Counted from the first letter of the stretch, positions 11,117 to 21,973 are shown. The stretch is 64,000 nucleotides of DNA from Luidia sarsii (GCA_949987565.1 OX465119.1:12692897-12756896); one strand, 5' to 3'. Notes: generated by a model from the sequence alone, not told the origin. Made by a program: numbers and translations.

Positions 11117-11457
11117 AATGAACAGACAACATAAAACAAAGCCTTCAAAATGTTTTTCATAAAATCAACTAATGCATTGGCCCATTTTTTAACGTCTTCA
11201 TTATTCTAGCGATGAAACAGGCAATGAGCAGATTCCATAGAAATGAAGGGGTTGTTCGTCGCGGTGGTGCAGATAAGTGGAAAGGGTGATCAAAGTCACG
11301 CGATGTGTCGTTGCTGGTGGCGACGAGCAGATTCCATCTATTGAATCACTAATTTATATAATTTTTCTTCCATGCCGTAGATCTTACAAGACGACCTCCA
11401 CGACCTTTTGAAAAATGTAAGCAGTCCTTGCTATTTCACGTCTTCCCTTGTAATATA

Positions 11458-11552
11458 TTGGCGGCCATTGGGACAAAAAAGACAGCAAAGGATAATGCCA
11501 GAATATTAAAGCCAACGGCAAAAAAAAACAAATTGCCCCAATGGCCGTCCAT
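11458..11552. repeat. short inverted repeat (~95 bp)
   Basis: GGCGGCCATTGGGACAA at the left and TTGCCCCAATGGCCGTCC at the right are near-perfect reverse complements around a 60-bp A-rich centre. It looks like a tiny MITE, and it sits where the last unit of the ~300-bp array loses its core. Confidence 0.6.
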
Positions 11553-12240
11553 GATAATAACCGCTCGACGGTATTGTAGTAGGGCGCCCTCAAGGCATCT
11601 CCCGTTGCATGTACATACATGTACGTGTACATGTACAGCATTGGTCAACGAGCGCGAGTATAGAAAGTGTGTGATTAGCAAAAAAACCTGTCTGGGAAGT
11701 TGGGCGTCTCCAAATTCTTCCCTTTTTCGTTGTTCTATCTATAATCCAGTCAAACTGTAAACATGCGCGCATTCATGTATTGTATAATGTCACCATGCAG
11801 TTAACTATAATTTATTGGTCTTAGCGATCTTATAGCATTTTTTTTTTCGATTTTAAATTATTACCGTAAGCCTTCGGTCCTTGGGAAATCAGTCATGAAT
11901 TTTGCACTAATTAACGGATTCAACTAGTTCATTAGAAAATTGGCAATCTGAGTTTTTTCGAAAGAGGGCGCTGTTATGTTACCACCTCCATGATTTTACA
12001 CGGGTGTACAGCAAGCAATCCTTTCATGAACCAAGACACCAAAACACGCTGAAAAAACTCATATGTGAGTTTCTCAGTTTTGAATTGTATTCGATAAGAT
12101 TCCTTTTTATTGCTATGTTCCTGCATGATTTCCGTATTGTTTAGGCAATTTTCATTGCCACCAGAACCGGGTAATTGGCCACGCAAAAGTCCCTGTCTTT
12201 ACAATAAAGTGAGTATAGACCTAGACCTATACACTAAAAA
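11553..12240. other. non-coding stretch with a short TACATG tract
   Basis: Contains a TACATG-like tract at 11607-11640 and otherwise unremarkable AT-rich DNA with chance frames. Confidence 0.45.
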
Positions 12241-12553
12241 GGGGCTTTCACACTTAACGAAATCCCTGGGGATTTCTCGAAAATTCTCCGTGGTTGAATT
12301 CGCTCGGTCTGTCCGAACAACCAAAGAAATTCCCGGGAAAAGCATTTTCCAGGGGAATATTAAATAACCCTGCGCGAGAGTAGGTAGAAGGAGAAAACCC
12401 CGGGGTTTGGCGTTTTCCTCTGGGGAATAGGAACTAGTGAGAACGTCGGCGGGGTTTTTACTTACCCCACCTTTTTGCGTCCATTTGAGAACTCCAGAAA
12501 GTGCGCCCTCTGTTTACACATTCCCCGGGGTTTGATTGCTAGTGTGAAACGAT
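12241..12553. mobile_element. MITE-like element, CTTTCACACT termini
   Basis: The left end GGGGCTTTCACACTTA and the right end CTAGTGTGAAACG form imperfect terminal inverted repeats. The next bases (AATCCCTGGGGATT against ATTCCCCGGGGTTT) continue the match. The interior holds several AATTCCCCGGG-like palindromes and no coding capacity. Class unknown. Confidence 0.55.
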
Positions 12554-13190
12554 CGGAAAAAATGCATGGATGTATTTTACCGACACCATGGTATTATTTG
12601 AAATAATAAAAAGGAAATCAGAAATGCATTGCAGTTGACCTTTAACCGGAAATAGAGTCCCTGGGAGTTACCAAATGGGTCCAGTGTGAATGGTTGCGGG
12701 GGTGTTGGTGGGGATGAGATTCGTCGTCTCATATCAGCCGTTATTTGCCTCACATTGGCTCGGACCACGTTATTGTACACCACCAGTGTAACCGGGAATA
12801 AAAGTCGGGTCGAACAGGTCACTGTCCATCAATCAATCAGTCGAGAAACAAATCGACCCAGTTGCAACCGCTAATGGACCGAAACAAGAAAGATGAACAA
12901 TTAAATAAAGTCGAGGTTAACACGTTTCCATTATTGATCTTAATTTTGACCGACCCCCACCCCTCGAATGTGGCGCCAAAGTGAGGCTATTGGGTTTCTT
13001 TGGCACGTTTCACAACCACTATTTTGGCGGGAGTTTAGTGCAGGAATTGAGGCATGAAGTTGTTTTGTATCACCACGCCTCGGTGCTTTACTGCGGGAGA
13101 CATTTTCTTCGGGACTGAATTCTTGAAGGAATTAATGATGACTTACGAGTCCAATTCAAAGACAAAGCTTGAAATTATTTCGAATTGTAT
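12554..13190. other. non-coding stretch without recognised features
   Basis: Short frames only; no motif or repeat stands out. Confidence 0.45.
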
Positions 13191-13612
13191 AATGAGACAC
13201 AGACAGAGATACAGAGAGAGAAAGCGAGAGACAGAGAAACAAACAGACAGGCATACATGCAGGCATGCAGGCAGCCAGACAGACAGACAGACAGACAGAC
13301 AGACAGTCAAAGAGAGAGACAAACGTAGGGGGCGAGATGAAACGAGAAGAGCTTAATACAAAATAAGCAAGAGAAGGGAGGGAGAAAGAGGAAGAGAGGG
13401 TGAATCAAAGGGAGAGGGAGATAGGATAGGTAGAGAGAGGGAGGAAGAGGGGAGCTTGGAAGAGGGATTGAGAGAGAGAGACAGAGACAGAGAGAGGGGT
13501 GAGGGAGAGGAGGGATGGAGAGAGAGAGAGAAGGGGAATATATAGGGAGAGAGAGAGAGGAAGAGAGTGAAAGGGAGAGATGCGGAGTGGATATATAGAG
13601 AGAAAATAAACA
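13191..13612. repeat. GA/GACA-rich simple repeat
   Basis: Purine-rich tract with about eight GACA units at 13276-13306, then irregular GAGAGA/GGGAGA. Several minus-strand Ser/Leu/Pro frames here are translations of the simple repeat. Confidence 0.9.
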
Positions 13613-13920
13613 CATGACACTCTGCATGATTTGATTCGATGCAACTGAGAGGACTATAAACGAAAAATAGAAGAAAAAAAAGGGACGGGCCGAATATTTT
13701 ACTCCTAAATTAATTAAATGACCTCAAAAAGGCGACGCCGATTCGATTTCCAAAAGGCCATATCAGAAACGAAGTCACAGACACCGTCAAAATGTAATAG
13801 CAAAAATAATGAACACACCAGTCGAGAATATTTTGGTCCTTTTGAATTTTGAATCATTTTATTCGCTGGGAAACCACAGTAATAAAAGAAATAAAACTGC
13901 ACTTACTAACTTGAAATGAC

Positions 13921-13990
13921 CAAAGTGCAAATTTCAGAATAAAATAGAAAGCCTGGCGTTTCGATCCCAGCAGTACCTTTCCGAGGGCGG
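13921..13990 (+). mobile_element. foldback retroposon fragment
   Basis: A diverged single arm: CAAAGTGCAAATTTCAGAA, then CCTGGCGTTTCGATCC and CAGCAGTACCTTTC, against the family core CCTGACGTTTCGATCC TAGCAGGACCTTTC. Confidence 0.6.
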
Positions 13991-14520
13991 AAATAATTCA
14001 ATGAACCAATTAATTATTTTAAAAAAATTGTCAGAATGTTTACCCCCCCCCTCCCCACCTATCATAACAATACAGCCGTTTTCGTCCGGGATCGAAGTCC
14101 TCTTAAGCAAGGTGATGGAATTCGTGCCGAAATGTCTTCTTTGTTCCCTGCCCTAGACTCAAAGTGGTCAGTATACCCTTGCTTTGGCCCACTTTATAGT
14201 TTAATGTCACGTCGGTCACACGGAACATTTTTTTTCTAAAAGCATCGATGCGTTGACTACAAGACAACTTTCGTACATATAACAACGTCGCATATAACAA
14301 CGTCACCTGACGCAGTTTACCGTTCAAAATTAAATAAATTGTCGCTACGAAATCCCACGCGGTCTCTATACGCCTTATACCATACTTATTCCAATGAAAG
14401 TGTCGCATAAAATACAAGATATTTTTCACTCGTATATAGTTTACCTGACATGGCTGCCCACACATTTCGATTTCTTTCAGTGTGTTTTTTTTCTTTCGGC
14501 ATGGGCCTTTTACGTAGGCC
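13991..14520. other. non-coding stretch without recognised features
   Basis: Two overlapping short frames of about 70 and 120 codons lie on opposite strands. Neither has a motif or a coding context. Confidence 0.4.
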
Positions 14521-14997
14521 TATATGCTACCCGGCACAGCGACATGAGGAATATCCCACCAAAACACTTTTCGAGTAAACAACGCCTGAAGTCAAAGTAT
14601 ATTCTCAATTCGAAAAAAAACAAACACATTTTTTTTTGTATATTCGGAAAGTTAATGTATTGGAGGATATTATGTCCAAAGGATTTTTCCGAAATCCGTC
14701 TCTAAATGTAAAAAAAACCCATGATATCGGGGGAGTGTTTGTGTACTGTTTTCATGAAAATGTAAAGTTCCTGCCTTTTTGAATGGCCGCTTTCGAGGAG
14801 TTAGAATGGCGCTGCTATATTATGTCTGGTCACAAATGAATGAGCGAAGTCCCCTTGTACTATTTGCAACAAAGTTCACACGGAAATAATTTTGATATCA
14901 TTTGAAAGTTGATGGTACTCTCTATCACATCATTAGAAAATCTCAAAATCTCAAAAGTGGGGGTTATTTCTCATTATGCTGTGCCGGGTCACATATT
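14521..14997. mobile_element. MITE, ACCCGGCACAGC termini, copy 1
   Basis: Left end TATATGCTACCCGGCACAGC and right end GCTGTGCCGGGTCACATATT are inverted repeats. The interior is AT-rich, with ATCCCACCAAAACACTTTTC, also found in copies at 17941 and 53634. No coding capacity. Confidence 0.8.
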
Positions 14998-15171
14998 GTT
15001 TGCATTTCAGGGAATCAATATTCTGTGAGTTCGACGTCGCGCTGCGAATCCACGGTGTCTCAGCACCGGTCTCCCATCGGACACGAGATTACAATAATTA
15101 TTGCAGTGAGTGTCTTTGAGTACGAAGCTGCATTAGGGACATGGTAAGCAAAATCGCCCTGTGACCTAACC

Positions 15172-15455
15172 CGTACGTACGACTTACATCTCCCGTGGGT
15201 ACTTAACGCGGTTTAATTAACTCGTGTGTACGACCTCGTACGTACGACTTACATCTCGTACGTACGACGTGTCCCGTGGGTACTTTACGCGGTTTAATTA
15301 ACTCGTGTGTACGACCTCGTACGAACGACTTAGTTATACATGTACACTGGTATACGGGAAATGTTTCACAAGTCGTACGTATGCGACACTGTCGCATCGC
15401 ATATCCACGGGACATTATTCATAACTCGTACGTGCGAGATATAAGTCGTATATCA
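15172..15455. repeat. CGTACG-rich foldback repeat
   Basis: An 81-bp segment containing CCCGTGGGTACTT, ACGCGGTTTAATTAACTCG and TGTACGACCTCGTACG is duplicated (copies from about 15191 and 15272). The left part CGACTTACATCTCGTACG is roughly reverse-complemented at the right by CGTACGTGCGAGATATAAGTCG near 15428-15449. CpG density is far above the surroundings. Confidence 0.65.
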
Positions 15456-15892
15456 TCACGATGAAGCTAAAACTTGGCCTGCAGAGAGGCCTAGTAAGGG
15501 GCAATCGACCAGTGTTAGGAAATCTGAAATCGGACATTTGATGATGAAATTATGATCATGCAAAGTGAACTTACTTCCATCAGCGAGGCAGCTTGTGTAC
15601 ATACCAGTGTTAAGAAATCTGAAATCGGACATTTGATGTTGAAATTATAATCATGCAAAGATAACTTACTTCCATCAGCGAGGCAGCTTGTGTTGTATGG
15701 GCAGTAGAACATTCAGTGGGCGGAGAAAATCTGGAAGAAAAAACAGACTTTGCGAGTTAATATCTCCCTCAATATCATCACGATGAAGCTAAAACTTGGC
15801 CTGCAGTGAGGCCTAGTAAGGGGCAATCGACCAGTGTTATGAAATCTTAAATCGGACCTTTTATTGATGAAATTATGATCATGCAGACAGAC
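15451..15892. repeat. direct duplications (322 and 95 bp)
   Basis: TATCATCACGATGAAGC and the next 60 bp occur at 15451 and 15773. Within this, AGTGTTAGGAAATCTGAAATC and its following 80 bp recur at 15511 and 15606, with a third partial copy at 15833. This is a nested local duplication without coding content. Confidence 0.8.
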
Positions 15893-15899
15893 TCTCACT

Positions 15900-15990
15900 T
15901 AAAGTTCAGCGCACACGGTGAGCTACGTGCTGGGCTAACGACCTCGAGAGATTTTTTGCTCAGCAGATAGCTCTCGTGTGCGGCGGCCTT
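15900..15990. mobile_element. MITE, GCCGCACACGAGAGC family, single end
   Basis: Matches the right end of the complete element at 44537-44949: GTTCAGCGCACACGGTGAGC, GACCTCGAGAGA, then CTCTCGTGTGCGGCGGCC ending at TTAA. The left half is absent, so it is a truncated or solo end. Confidence 0.7.
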
Positions 15991-16060
15991 AATGTTGCAC
16001 TGAACCCTGCGCCTTCCGTTCCTAGCAAGGTTGGCGACATCCCCAGCCGAGGTGTTTTTT

Positions 16061-16251
16061 TTAACGCAGTGGCTGTTGTTACGGCAGTCGTCCTTGTGGT
16101 TCCCTGACTTGATTGTATTTCGTCAGCATTGCAGGCTGGTTGAACCAGTCTATTAGCTGATAGTCTGGTTCCAAGAGCTAAACATCCTGACAATTACTGT
16201 GAAGTCAGGGAACCACACGGACGACTGCCGTAACAACAGCCACTGCGTTTT
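16061..16251. repeat. 48-bp inverted repeat
   Basis: The arm at 16061-16110 (from TTAACGCAGTGGCTGTTG) is nearly perfectly reverse-complemented at 16202-16251 (to CAGCCACTGCGTTTTTTTAA). The spacer is about 92 bp. Arms end near TTAA on both sides, as in the TTAA-flanked MITEs here. It could form a long hairpin or cruciform. Confidence 0.8.
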
Positions 16252-16796
16252 TTTAACCCCCCTCCCCAGTGGAGGGTTGCCGTAGTGTGAAAAAGTCCGT
16301 CTCTATTTCCTAGGAATTTGCAGGAGGAGGTGTTGATTGGTGTAGGAAAAGGCCTAGGCCTATACAGTACCTCTACAGACCCCTAATCCCCTTAAGCTAT
16401 TGCTCTATGGTCTATAGGTCTATTGAGTCGACCTTCACCTCATTATCACAGGAGGGCCCGGATTATCCCCAGTCCACGCGCTGAAGCAATACAGAACTAT
16501 AGAACGCGGGAGATGTTTCCTCGATCCGTTGTAAAACCAAAAAGGCTTTGACAGAAAAAAACAACTTACACAACACCCACAACGCGCAAACCTCAGCAAC
16601 GAAAACTTTAAATAAGACTTAAGGCTTTGCATGGTGGGTGAATCACTATAGGAAGGTTTGCGGAGACACCCAGTATATAAGGTCTCTTAGTCTTAAAGAA
16701 GAGGTGTGGTTCTAACGAAAACTTTACAAAACTAATTTGGCAAAGATGGCGTTGAATCATCTACACCCCACATCAGTTGCTGCAGTTTAAAGCCCC
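16252..16796. other. non-coding stretch without recognised features
   Basis: AT-rich DNA with one short minus frame; nothing recognised. Confidence 0.4.
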
Positions 16797-17175
16797 TTAC
16801 ACAACATTGGTCGAGGTCAAAGAATAGCATCCATACGTTGTCTGATCCAACATATGCATGACATAGCACACCTGTGAAAATTTCAGCTCAATCCGCCAAC
16901 CGAGTCTCGAGAAAATCGTGAAAACCGCTTCATTTGTTTCGCTAAAATGCAGCATTCAACGCCGTATAGGCCTACTGTTCCGTAAAATAGATTAGATCTC
17001 GGTGAGACGTATAAACTAATTCGTTTACTCATTTCTCCCAAAATACAACATTTTTAGGCAGAAATATTTCAGTGAGAGATTTCTACTCTAACCATCTTCA
17101 AACTGTATAAGTTTCATGTAAATCTGTGAACATTTTTGTTTTTCGATCTTACCAAAGGTTGTGTAGGGGCCTTAA
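16797..17175. mobile_element. TTAA-flanked MITE, copy 1
   Basis: A ~370-bp element bounded by TTAA, with ends AGCCCCTTACACAACATTGG and AAAGGTTGTGTAGGGGCC. Complete or partial relatives lie at 25158, 27546, 35631 and 51040. The interior includes ATAGCATCCATACGTTGTC and CTCCCAAAATACAACATTTT and encodes nothing. TTAA target sites are typical of piggyBac-type transposition, so a piggyBac-like source enzyme is inferred. Confidence 0.85.
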
Positions 17176-17246
17176 AAGGAAATATCACAATAGGCATATA
17201 CGACACTTCAATGCAGGTTTGACCTAGGCCTACTCTACGTAATTAA

Positions 17247-17325
17247 TTATGCACTAAGTGCTTTACGTCGAGCAGGGCAAACCCTCATTGAATCCTCAAA
17301 GCAAAACAACATAATTATTATATCT
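17247..17325 (+). mobile_element. tRNA-derived SINE, 3' part
   Basis: TTACGTCGAGCAGGGCAAAC and CCTCATTGAAT match the body of the SINE seen in fuller form at 46190 and 60690. The tRNA-like head is missing here (5' truncation). Confidence 0.65.
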
Positions 17326-17381
17326 ATGACGATACAACACAGCTACATGCGGACGATCAGAGCCGCAGGAATGCCGATAAA

Positions 17382-17600
17382 AGGCCTTTTCACACTATCT
17401 TCGCTTCGAACCGGGTTGAAACCTACCCGGTTCCGCTCTGGTTCAGCCTTGGCTGTTTTCGACCCGGTTCTCAGAGACGTAACGTTCACACTGTTCATGA
17501 CACAAACCGGCCGCGGCGTGAACCGGGTAAAAGGGTTGAAAACAATCTCGGGGTTGGAACCGGTTCAGACCCCGAGATTTTGGACAGTGTGAAAAAGCCT
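17382..17600. mobile_element. MITE, AGGCCTTTTCACACT termini
   Basis: Left end AGGCCTTTTCACACT and right end AGTGTGAAAAAGCCT are inverted repeats with one mismatch. The interior is filled with GAACCGGGT and its complement, so the whole 219 bp can fold back. An 88-codon frame across it is not a gene. Resembles the element at 12241 in its terminal CACACT. Confidence 0.8.
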
Positions 17601-17616
17601 AAAGATAATTTTGCAT

Positions 17617-17826
17617 AGGCCCTTTTCTCAAACGCAACTTATGCTCAGTCTCCGGCTTTGTCTTTCTAACTTTTGTCCATTTTAAAGTACAAGGCATGGA
17701 AACGGGAGGCCGTTGGCTTCGTGTGTTTTTTTTTTTAATGTTATACTGCATTTTGAAAACGAATTCAAAGCTTCAACAGAGACGAAGCCGGAGCCGACGC
17801 CTCAGCCGGGTTTTGGAAAAGGGCCA
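17617..17826. mobile_element. MITE, GGCCCTTTTCCAAAACC family, copy 1
   Basis: Left end AGGCCCTTTTCTCAAACG and right end GGGTTTTGGAAAAGGGCC. The second copy at 21974-22204 has cleaner termini. It lies 16 bp after the preceding MITE. Confidence 0.7.
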
Positions 17827-17940
17827 CGAATGATGGCTGGTGGAACCAGTATAGGCGCGGTCACCATTTTCAGCTACCCCCAGGTTTGCATGGCGGAAGT
17901 ATATTTATTGCTTTGAACTGTTGCTTTGTACATTTTTGTC

Positions 17941-18135
17941 TATATGTGACCCGGCACAGCGACATGAGAAATATCCCACCAAAACACTTTTCGAGTAAAC
18001 AACGCCTGAAGTCAAAGTATCTTCTCAATTCGAAAAAAAAAATGTTTTTTTTATTTGTATTTTCGGAAAGTTAATGTATTGGAGGATATTATGTCCAAAG
18101 GATTTTTTCCGAAATCCGTCTCTAAATGTTGAAAA
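17941..18135. mobile_element. MITE, ACCCGGCACAGC family, copy 2 (truncated)
   Basis: Closely matches the left ~190 bp of copy 1 (14521), including GTGACCCGGCACAGCGACAT and ATATTATGTCCAAAGGATTT. It then breaks off and has no right terminus. Confidence 0.75.
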
Positions 18136-18500
18136 AAAACACACAAGGATTTAGGAATCACCATTACGTAATAGGCCTCATCTCGTTTCGTACACTCGCT
18201 GGTAAAGTGTTTAGAAAATGCCGGATACATTTTATTCGGACTAACTGCGCTAACTCTTTCTCTTTTTTCTTTTTTTTCATTCAGCGGGGAACTCCATGTG
18301 AATCACTGCCGACATAACAAGCCACCTCGCCGTGACCCCGTGGCACCCAAGTCAAATGCGATTGTGGTCGCGAGGTTAAAAGGGAAAAAAAGAGAAACTC
18401 CCTCTGGCTACATCCTGGCCGCTACATTTCCTTCCTGAAAACAAAATGTGCAATAAAAATGACGTAATGTATCTTCTCGCTTTCCAGTTGGACCACGGCG
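18136..18500. other. non-coding stretch before the GC-rich island
   Basis: No feature recognised apart from T-rich runs at 18265-18280. Confidence 0.4.
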
Positions 18501-18519
18501 TTAGAATCGCTGATCAGAG

Positions 18520-19077
18520 TTTCACCAACCCCAACGTTTTACGTCGGATTGTTAACAGTCCTCGGGATTTGGAGAGGGGGTTGGTATTGACCCTAGTAGT
18601 ACCAAGGGCACGTGGATAGGGGAGAGAGAGAGCGTTGCCAGCGGTGGAACGCACAGTTTGTCTTCGCTCACCTCGGTTGGTTCCTGCAACTGGTGCGCGC
18701 ACACTTGCGTGCGCTGTGGGACGCAGACTGGCCCGATCGGCACCAGTTTTGCACGGCAGAATACCCCCTGCGGAGCGCAATTTGCCCGTCCGCTCTTCCG
18801 CAGCCTTGGATACAGAGCGCCGTGCGTATCGGCTCCGGTCCGGCTGCCGTGGATATAGCCACCGCCCGGCGTGGTATAATAATTTTGTGGGGGGGCTGTT
18901 GCATGCACGGATGGTGGGGAGGCCGGGGCTGTATGCATGTAATGCGCTGGATCCCCCGCATCGTCCGTGTGCACTGTTAGATGGTAATATCGAGTACACG
19001 TATTGTACCGTGTGTGTGTGTGCGTGCGGTGGCTCGTAGAGGAACGATCGCTATCACAGTACAGTGGTAGACCAGCA
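18520..19077 (+). promoter_or_regulatory. GC-rich, CpG-bearing island upstream of exon 1
   Basis: GC and CpG content rise sharply from about 18540 to 19240, with open frames on both strands, as is usual for CpG islands. The island runs straight into an exon with a good start context. It is the likely promoter and 5' UTR of that gene. I see no obvious TATA box, and the transcription start cannot be placed. A TG run lies at 19010-19022. Confidence 0.5.
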
Positions 19078-19239
19078 ATGGTGTCGGGCGACCTGCCGAC
19101 TGCGCTGCACGCAATGGCGGTATGTCACCTGCCTCAGTTGGCTCTGGACCGTCCCGTACCCCAACACGTCCTGGAGCGGCGTGGGGCCATCTCGTTCAGT
19201 TCCAGCACCTCGCTCTTCAAGAGCCTGCCCCGTCTGGAG
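19078..19239 (+). CDS. probable first coding exon, unknown protein (54 codons)
   Basis: An ATG in a strong context (G at -3, G at +4) opens a 54-codon frame, and the nearest in-frame upstream stop is at 18985. The frame ends exactly before GTGAGT, a consensus splice donor, in phase 0. Base composition is GC-rich and codon-like, unlike the AT-rich surroundings. The peptide begins MVSGDLPTALHAM and includes LERRGAISFSSSTSLFKS, a basic and serine-rich segment without a signal peptide or a domain I recognise. Reading past the donor enters pyrimidine-rich intron DNA. No second exon could be found in the window, so the gene continues in a distant exon. Function unknown. Confidence 0.55.
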
Positions 19240-20519
19240 GTGAGTCTTGCCATCTATTCCCCTTCTTCTTCTGCTTCTTCATCTTGTTACCATGTCGTTG
19301 TACCCGGTACTTCTCTCCATCTTACCGATCCCTTTGCCTTTCCGCTTATAAACTGTCATTGTCTTTTCGCGGAGGTTTTGTTTATGTCGAAAGTCAGCTG
19401 TTGAATTTCGTTGTTCTCGTACTCGTCCTAGGATAACTCTCGGCCGGGATCGCTTTTCGTATACACACACATAATGATTGTTCGTTCTGTATACTTAAGT
19501 TATAGTTTTACTTTTAGTTTTACTAGTTCTAGTGCAGCCGGCTGAGCTGATTTAACTCAAGGCCATTTTTTAATAAAGATAGATACCAAAAATGATACAG
19601 CCTTGTAAATCATCCGGACGTGATTTCACATTAATATTTTTGGTGTTTGGTTTTTTTTTTCCGTTTTTTTCGGGGGGGGGGGGGGCTCTGTCCTCTCACT
19701 CTCATTACCATAAAGTGGTTCATTTGTTATCTTTCAAATCTGTTTTTCTTTTTACCACGGCCGTCACCTTTGGATTTTAACCCGTACCTGTACCAGATAC
19801 AGTAAGCCCTCTGCTACCAGTACCACTACCAGAACTACCTACAGCCAAGTCGTTAACATCATTATCATAACAATTCCTAGTGGACAAAATGCTGGCGCTA
19901 GTATTGTAGTAATACTGTAATACTAATAGTCATACATGTAGTATTTAACCAGAACTTTTTTGCATTGTTGGTGGTTCATTTTGAAGTGAGAAAGTTCATC
20001 TCAGTGAAGAGCAAGATTGATAATGATATCTGATGACACGTAGACACACCTCACAAGACATTACACTTGCATATATAGGCCTACGGTTACCTCTTGTACT
20101 CACTTTTTTTCACAGGGTGCAGTAATGCTGTGTAGTTTTTAGTCATCAGATTTGTTTTTAGTCATTTTTGTTTTCACTGAAGATTTGACCTGAGTTGTTG
20201 GTTGGCATTTGGTATGGGATTTTTTTTTCACAAATTTTAGGACCTAATATTCCTAACAAGAAGACGAGAAACCGGTGTGTCACAAAATGCTTAAATTGGC
20301 TCGCAAGGATACCTTGCCCAGAAGTGAATGAGTGATGACAATTGCTTGATCGAAATTAATCCCGCTCCCCCATACCCACAGTCGCCTATAGAAATCCAAT
20401 TTACACCGGAGGCTCACGTAATTAACTATGTTTGTGGACATTTGCATAAAATTTGAAGAGCAAGGGACATAATAAGAGAGCGAAAGACATATTGGTACCG
20501 TACGTTTTAGTGAGACAGA
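19240..20519. other. probable intron sequence
   Basis: Begins with GTGAGTCTTGCC. It contains T- and G-runs (19650-19685) and no convincing exon. Confidence 0.45.
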
Positions 20520-20960
20520 GCTAGACAAATAAGTGGAGAGGAAGAGAGGAGGTTTAGACAGGAGACAGACAGACGGATGGACAGACAGAGACAGATAGAA
20601 AGGTAGAAAGAGAAAGACAGAAAGACAGACAGTCTAGAGAGAGGTACAGTAGACAGAGAGGTAGACAGGGAGAGAAATGGACAGAGATTCAGACAGACAG
20701 AGATACATGCAGAAAAAGGTAGAGAGAGGAAGACACAAGACAGACAGATAGAGAGACAGAGAGACAGACAGTGATAGAGAGGTAGAGAGGGAGAGAAATG
20801 GACAGAGATTCAAACAGACAGAGATAGAACTGGATAGAGAGAGAGAAAGACAGACAGATAGAGAGACACAGAGGGACAGACAGTGAGTGAGAGAAAGGTA
20901 GAGAGGGAGAGAGTTGGACAGAGAGATTCAGTGGGAGAGACAGAGAGAATGGGACAACAA
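20520..20960. repeat. GACA/GAGA simple repeat
   Basis: Irregular purine-rich repeat (GACAGACAGA, GAGAGAGG). Minus-strand Ser/Leu frames are translated repeat. Confidence 0.9.
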
Positions 20961-21973
20961 AGGGAGACATTCGTTACCAGGAAATCCAAACTTAAGTCAG
21001 GAAGCGACTGGCCCAGCCTAACTCCCATTCAGTAATTTAACACACTCTTCCCATGTTGGGGTTGCGGATGGGACGGGACGTGAGTGAGCCAATTGCTCGC
21101 CGCAGAAAAAAACAACGAGTTTGTTCCGACGGTGTGTGTAAATAGTGTAATTGACAAGGCGAGATACATTATTCGGTTTTCATCCAAGTTGATTGGTTAA
21201 TTTCCCTCAGTCGCCCATTGTGACAGCAGAAAGTGAAAGCCGCAAGCCAACAATGTCCGGAGATATTCTAAGTGACGGCAATCTTTCTTCAGACAAGTGC
21301 ATCTGGGTGTGCACAGGACACACCTGTGAACTGTCACTAGTCTGCACACCACGGCTCAATCAACCATTTAACAGTAGCAATGATGATTCATTTGGAAACT
21401 GCGTTTCCTTCATGTTCCAAAACAAATGAATGCCCTTATTGAGAGAATCCCATTTAAAATCCTTGCTTCGGCTGACCTGTCAATTGCACTCTCCATGTTC
21501 CAACTGTGCTCTTCCCGATTGCCTACTTTGCTACTCGAAACAGGTTGCCCGAGTGGGATTCGAATCCCCTGCCAAGAATTTTCGCTGCCTCCAACCATGG
21601 GCTGGAACTGGTGGGATTAAACACCCGATGTCATTCTCTCAGTGAAAACTCTCTGCTTCATTTGCTTTGTCAAAATTTGAAGAAAAAAAAAAAGGGAGAA
21701 AAAAAAAACATACTCCTCCCCCCCTGCTGAACAAAAAAGCCAACCCAGTTGTGGATCAGCAAATGTAAACATTGCAGTTGGTGACGTGTTTAAGGTGCGT
21801 TTCGGGCCATCCTGGCACGCTATTTATTGGAATCTAATGTTTTGACTTTGAGCATGTGTGTCAGTTGTGTCCCCTTGCCTTGTACTGTACCCCTGGCTAT
21901 TATAAGCCGAATAGCATAATGGCATAAAGCAACAACTAGTCTATTGTCGTTTGGCACAATCGGACAAACCCTT
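20961..21973. other. non-coding stretch; tRNA-like box at 21557
   Basis: A 78-codon frame (21193-21429) has no recognised motif. At 21555-21570 GGGATTCGAATCCCC resembles a Pol III B box on either strand, and nearby translations look like those of tRNA-derived SINEs. It is too short to classify. Confidence 0.35.

Larger units (their letters stand above)
10071..11440. repeat. ~300-bp tandem array with conserved foldable core
   Basis: Five related units start with AGCAAGGAGA-like or CAAGACGACCT-like anchors at about 10071, 10382, 10664, 10976 and 11388 (spacings 311, 282, 312, 412). Some 60-75 bp after the first four anchors lies a conserved core of 55-80 bp. Cores are followed by AT-rich DNA, and the last two anchors are preceded by pyrimidine-rich tracts ending in TTTGCAG or GCCGTAG, like 3' splice sites. 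Cores end before GGTAA/GGTAT, like 5' splice sites. Frames are not conserved between units, so protein coding is unlikely. A non-coding RNA array or host transcript is possible, as is an unknown satellite. Confidence 0.7.

Noticed and set aside
18514..19039. Long overlapping frames on both strands in the GC-rich island
   Set aside because: Such frames arise from high GC. Only the ATG-started frame ending at a consensus donor (19078-19239) has independent support.
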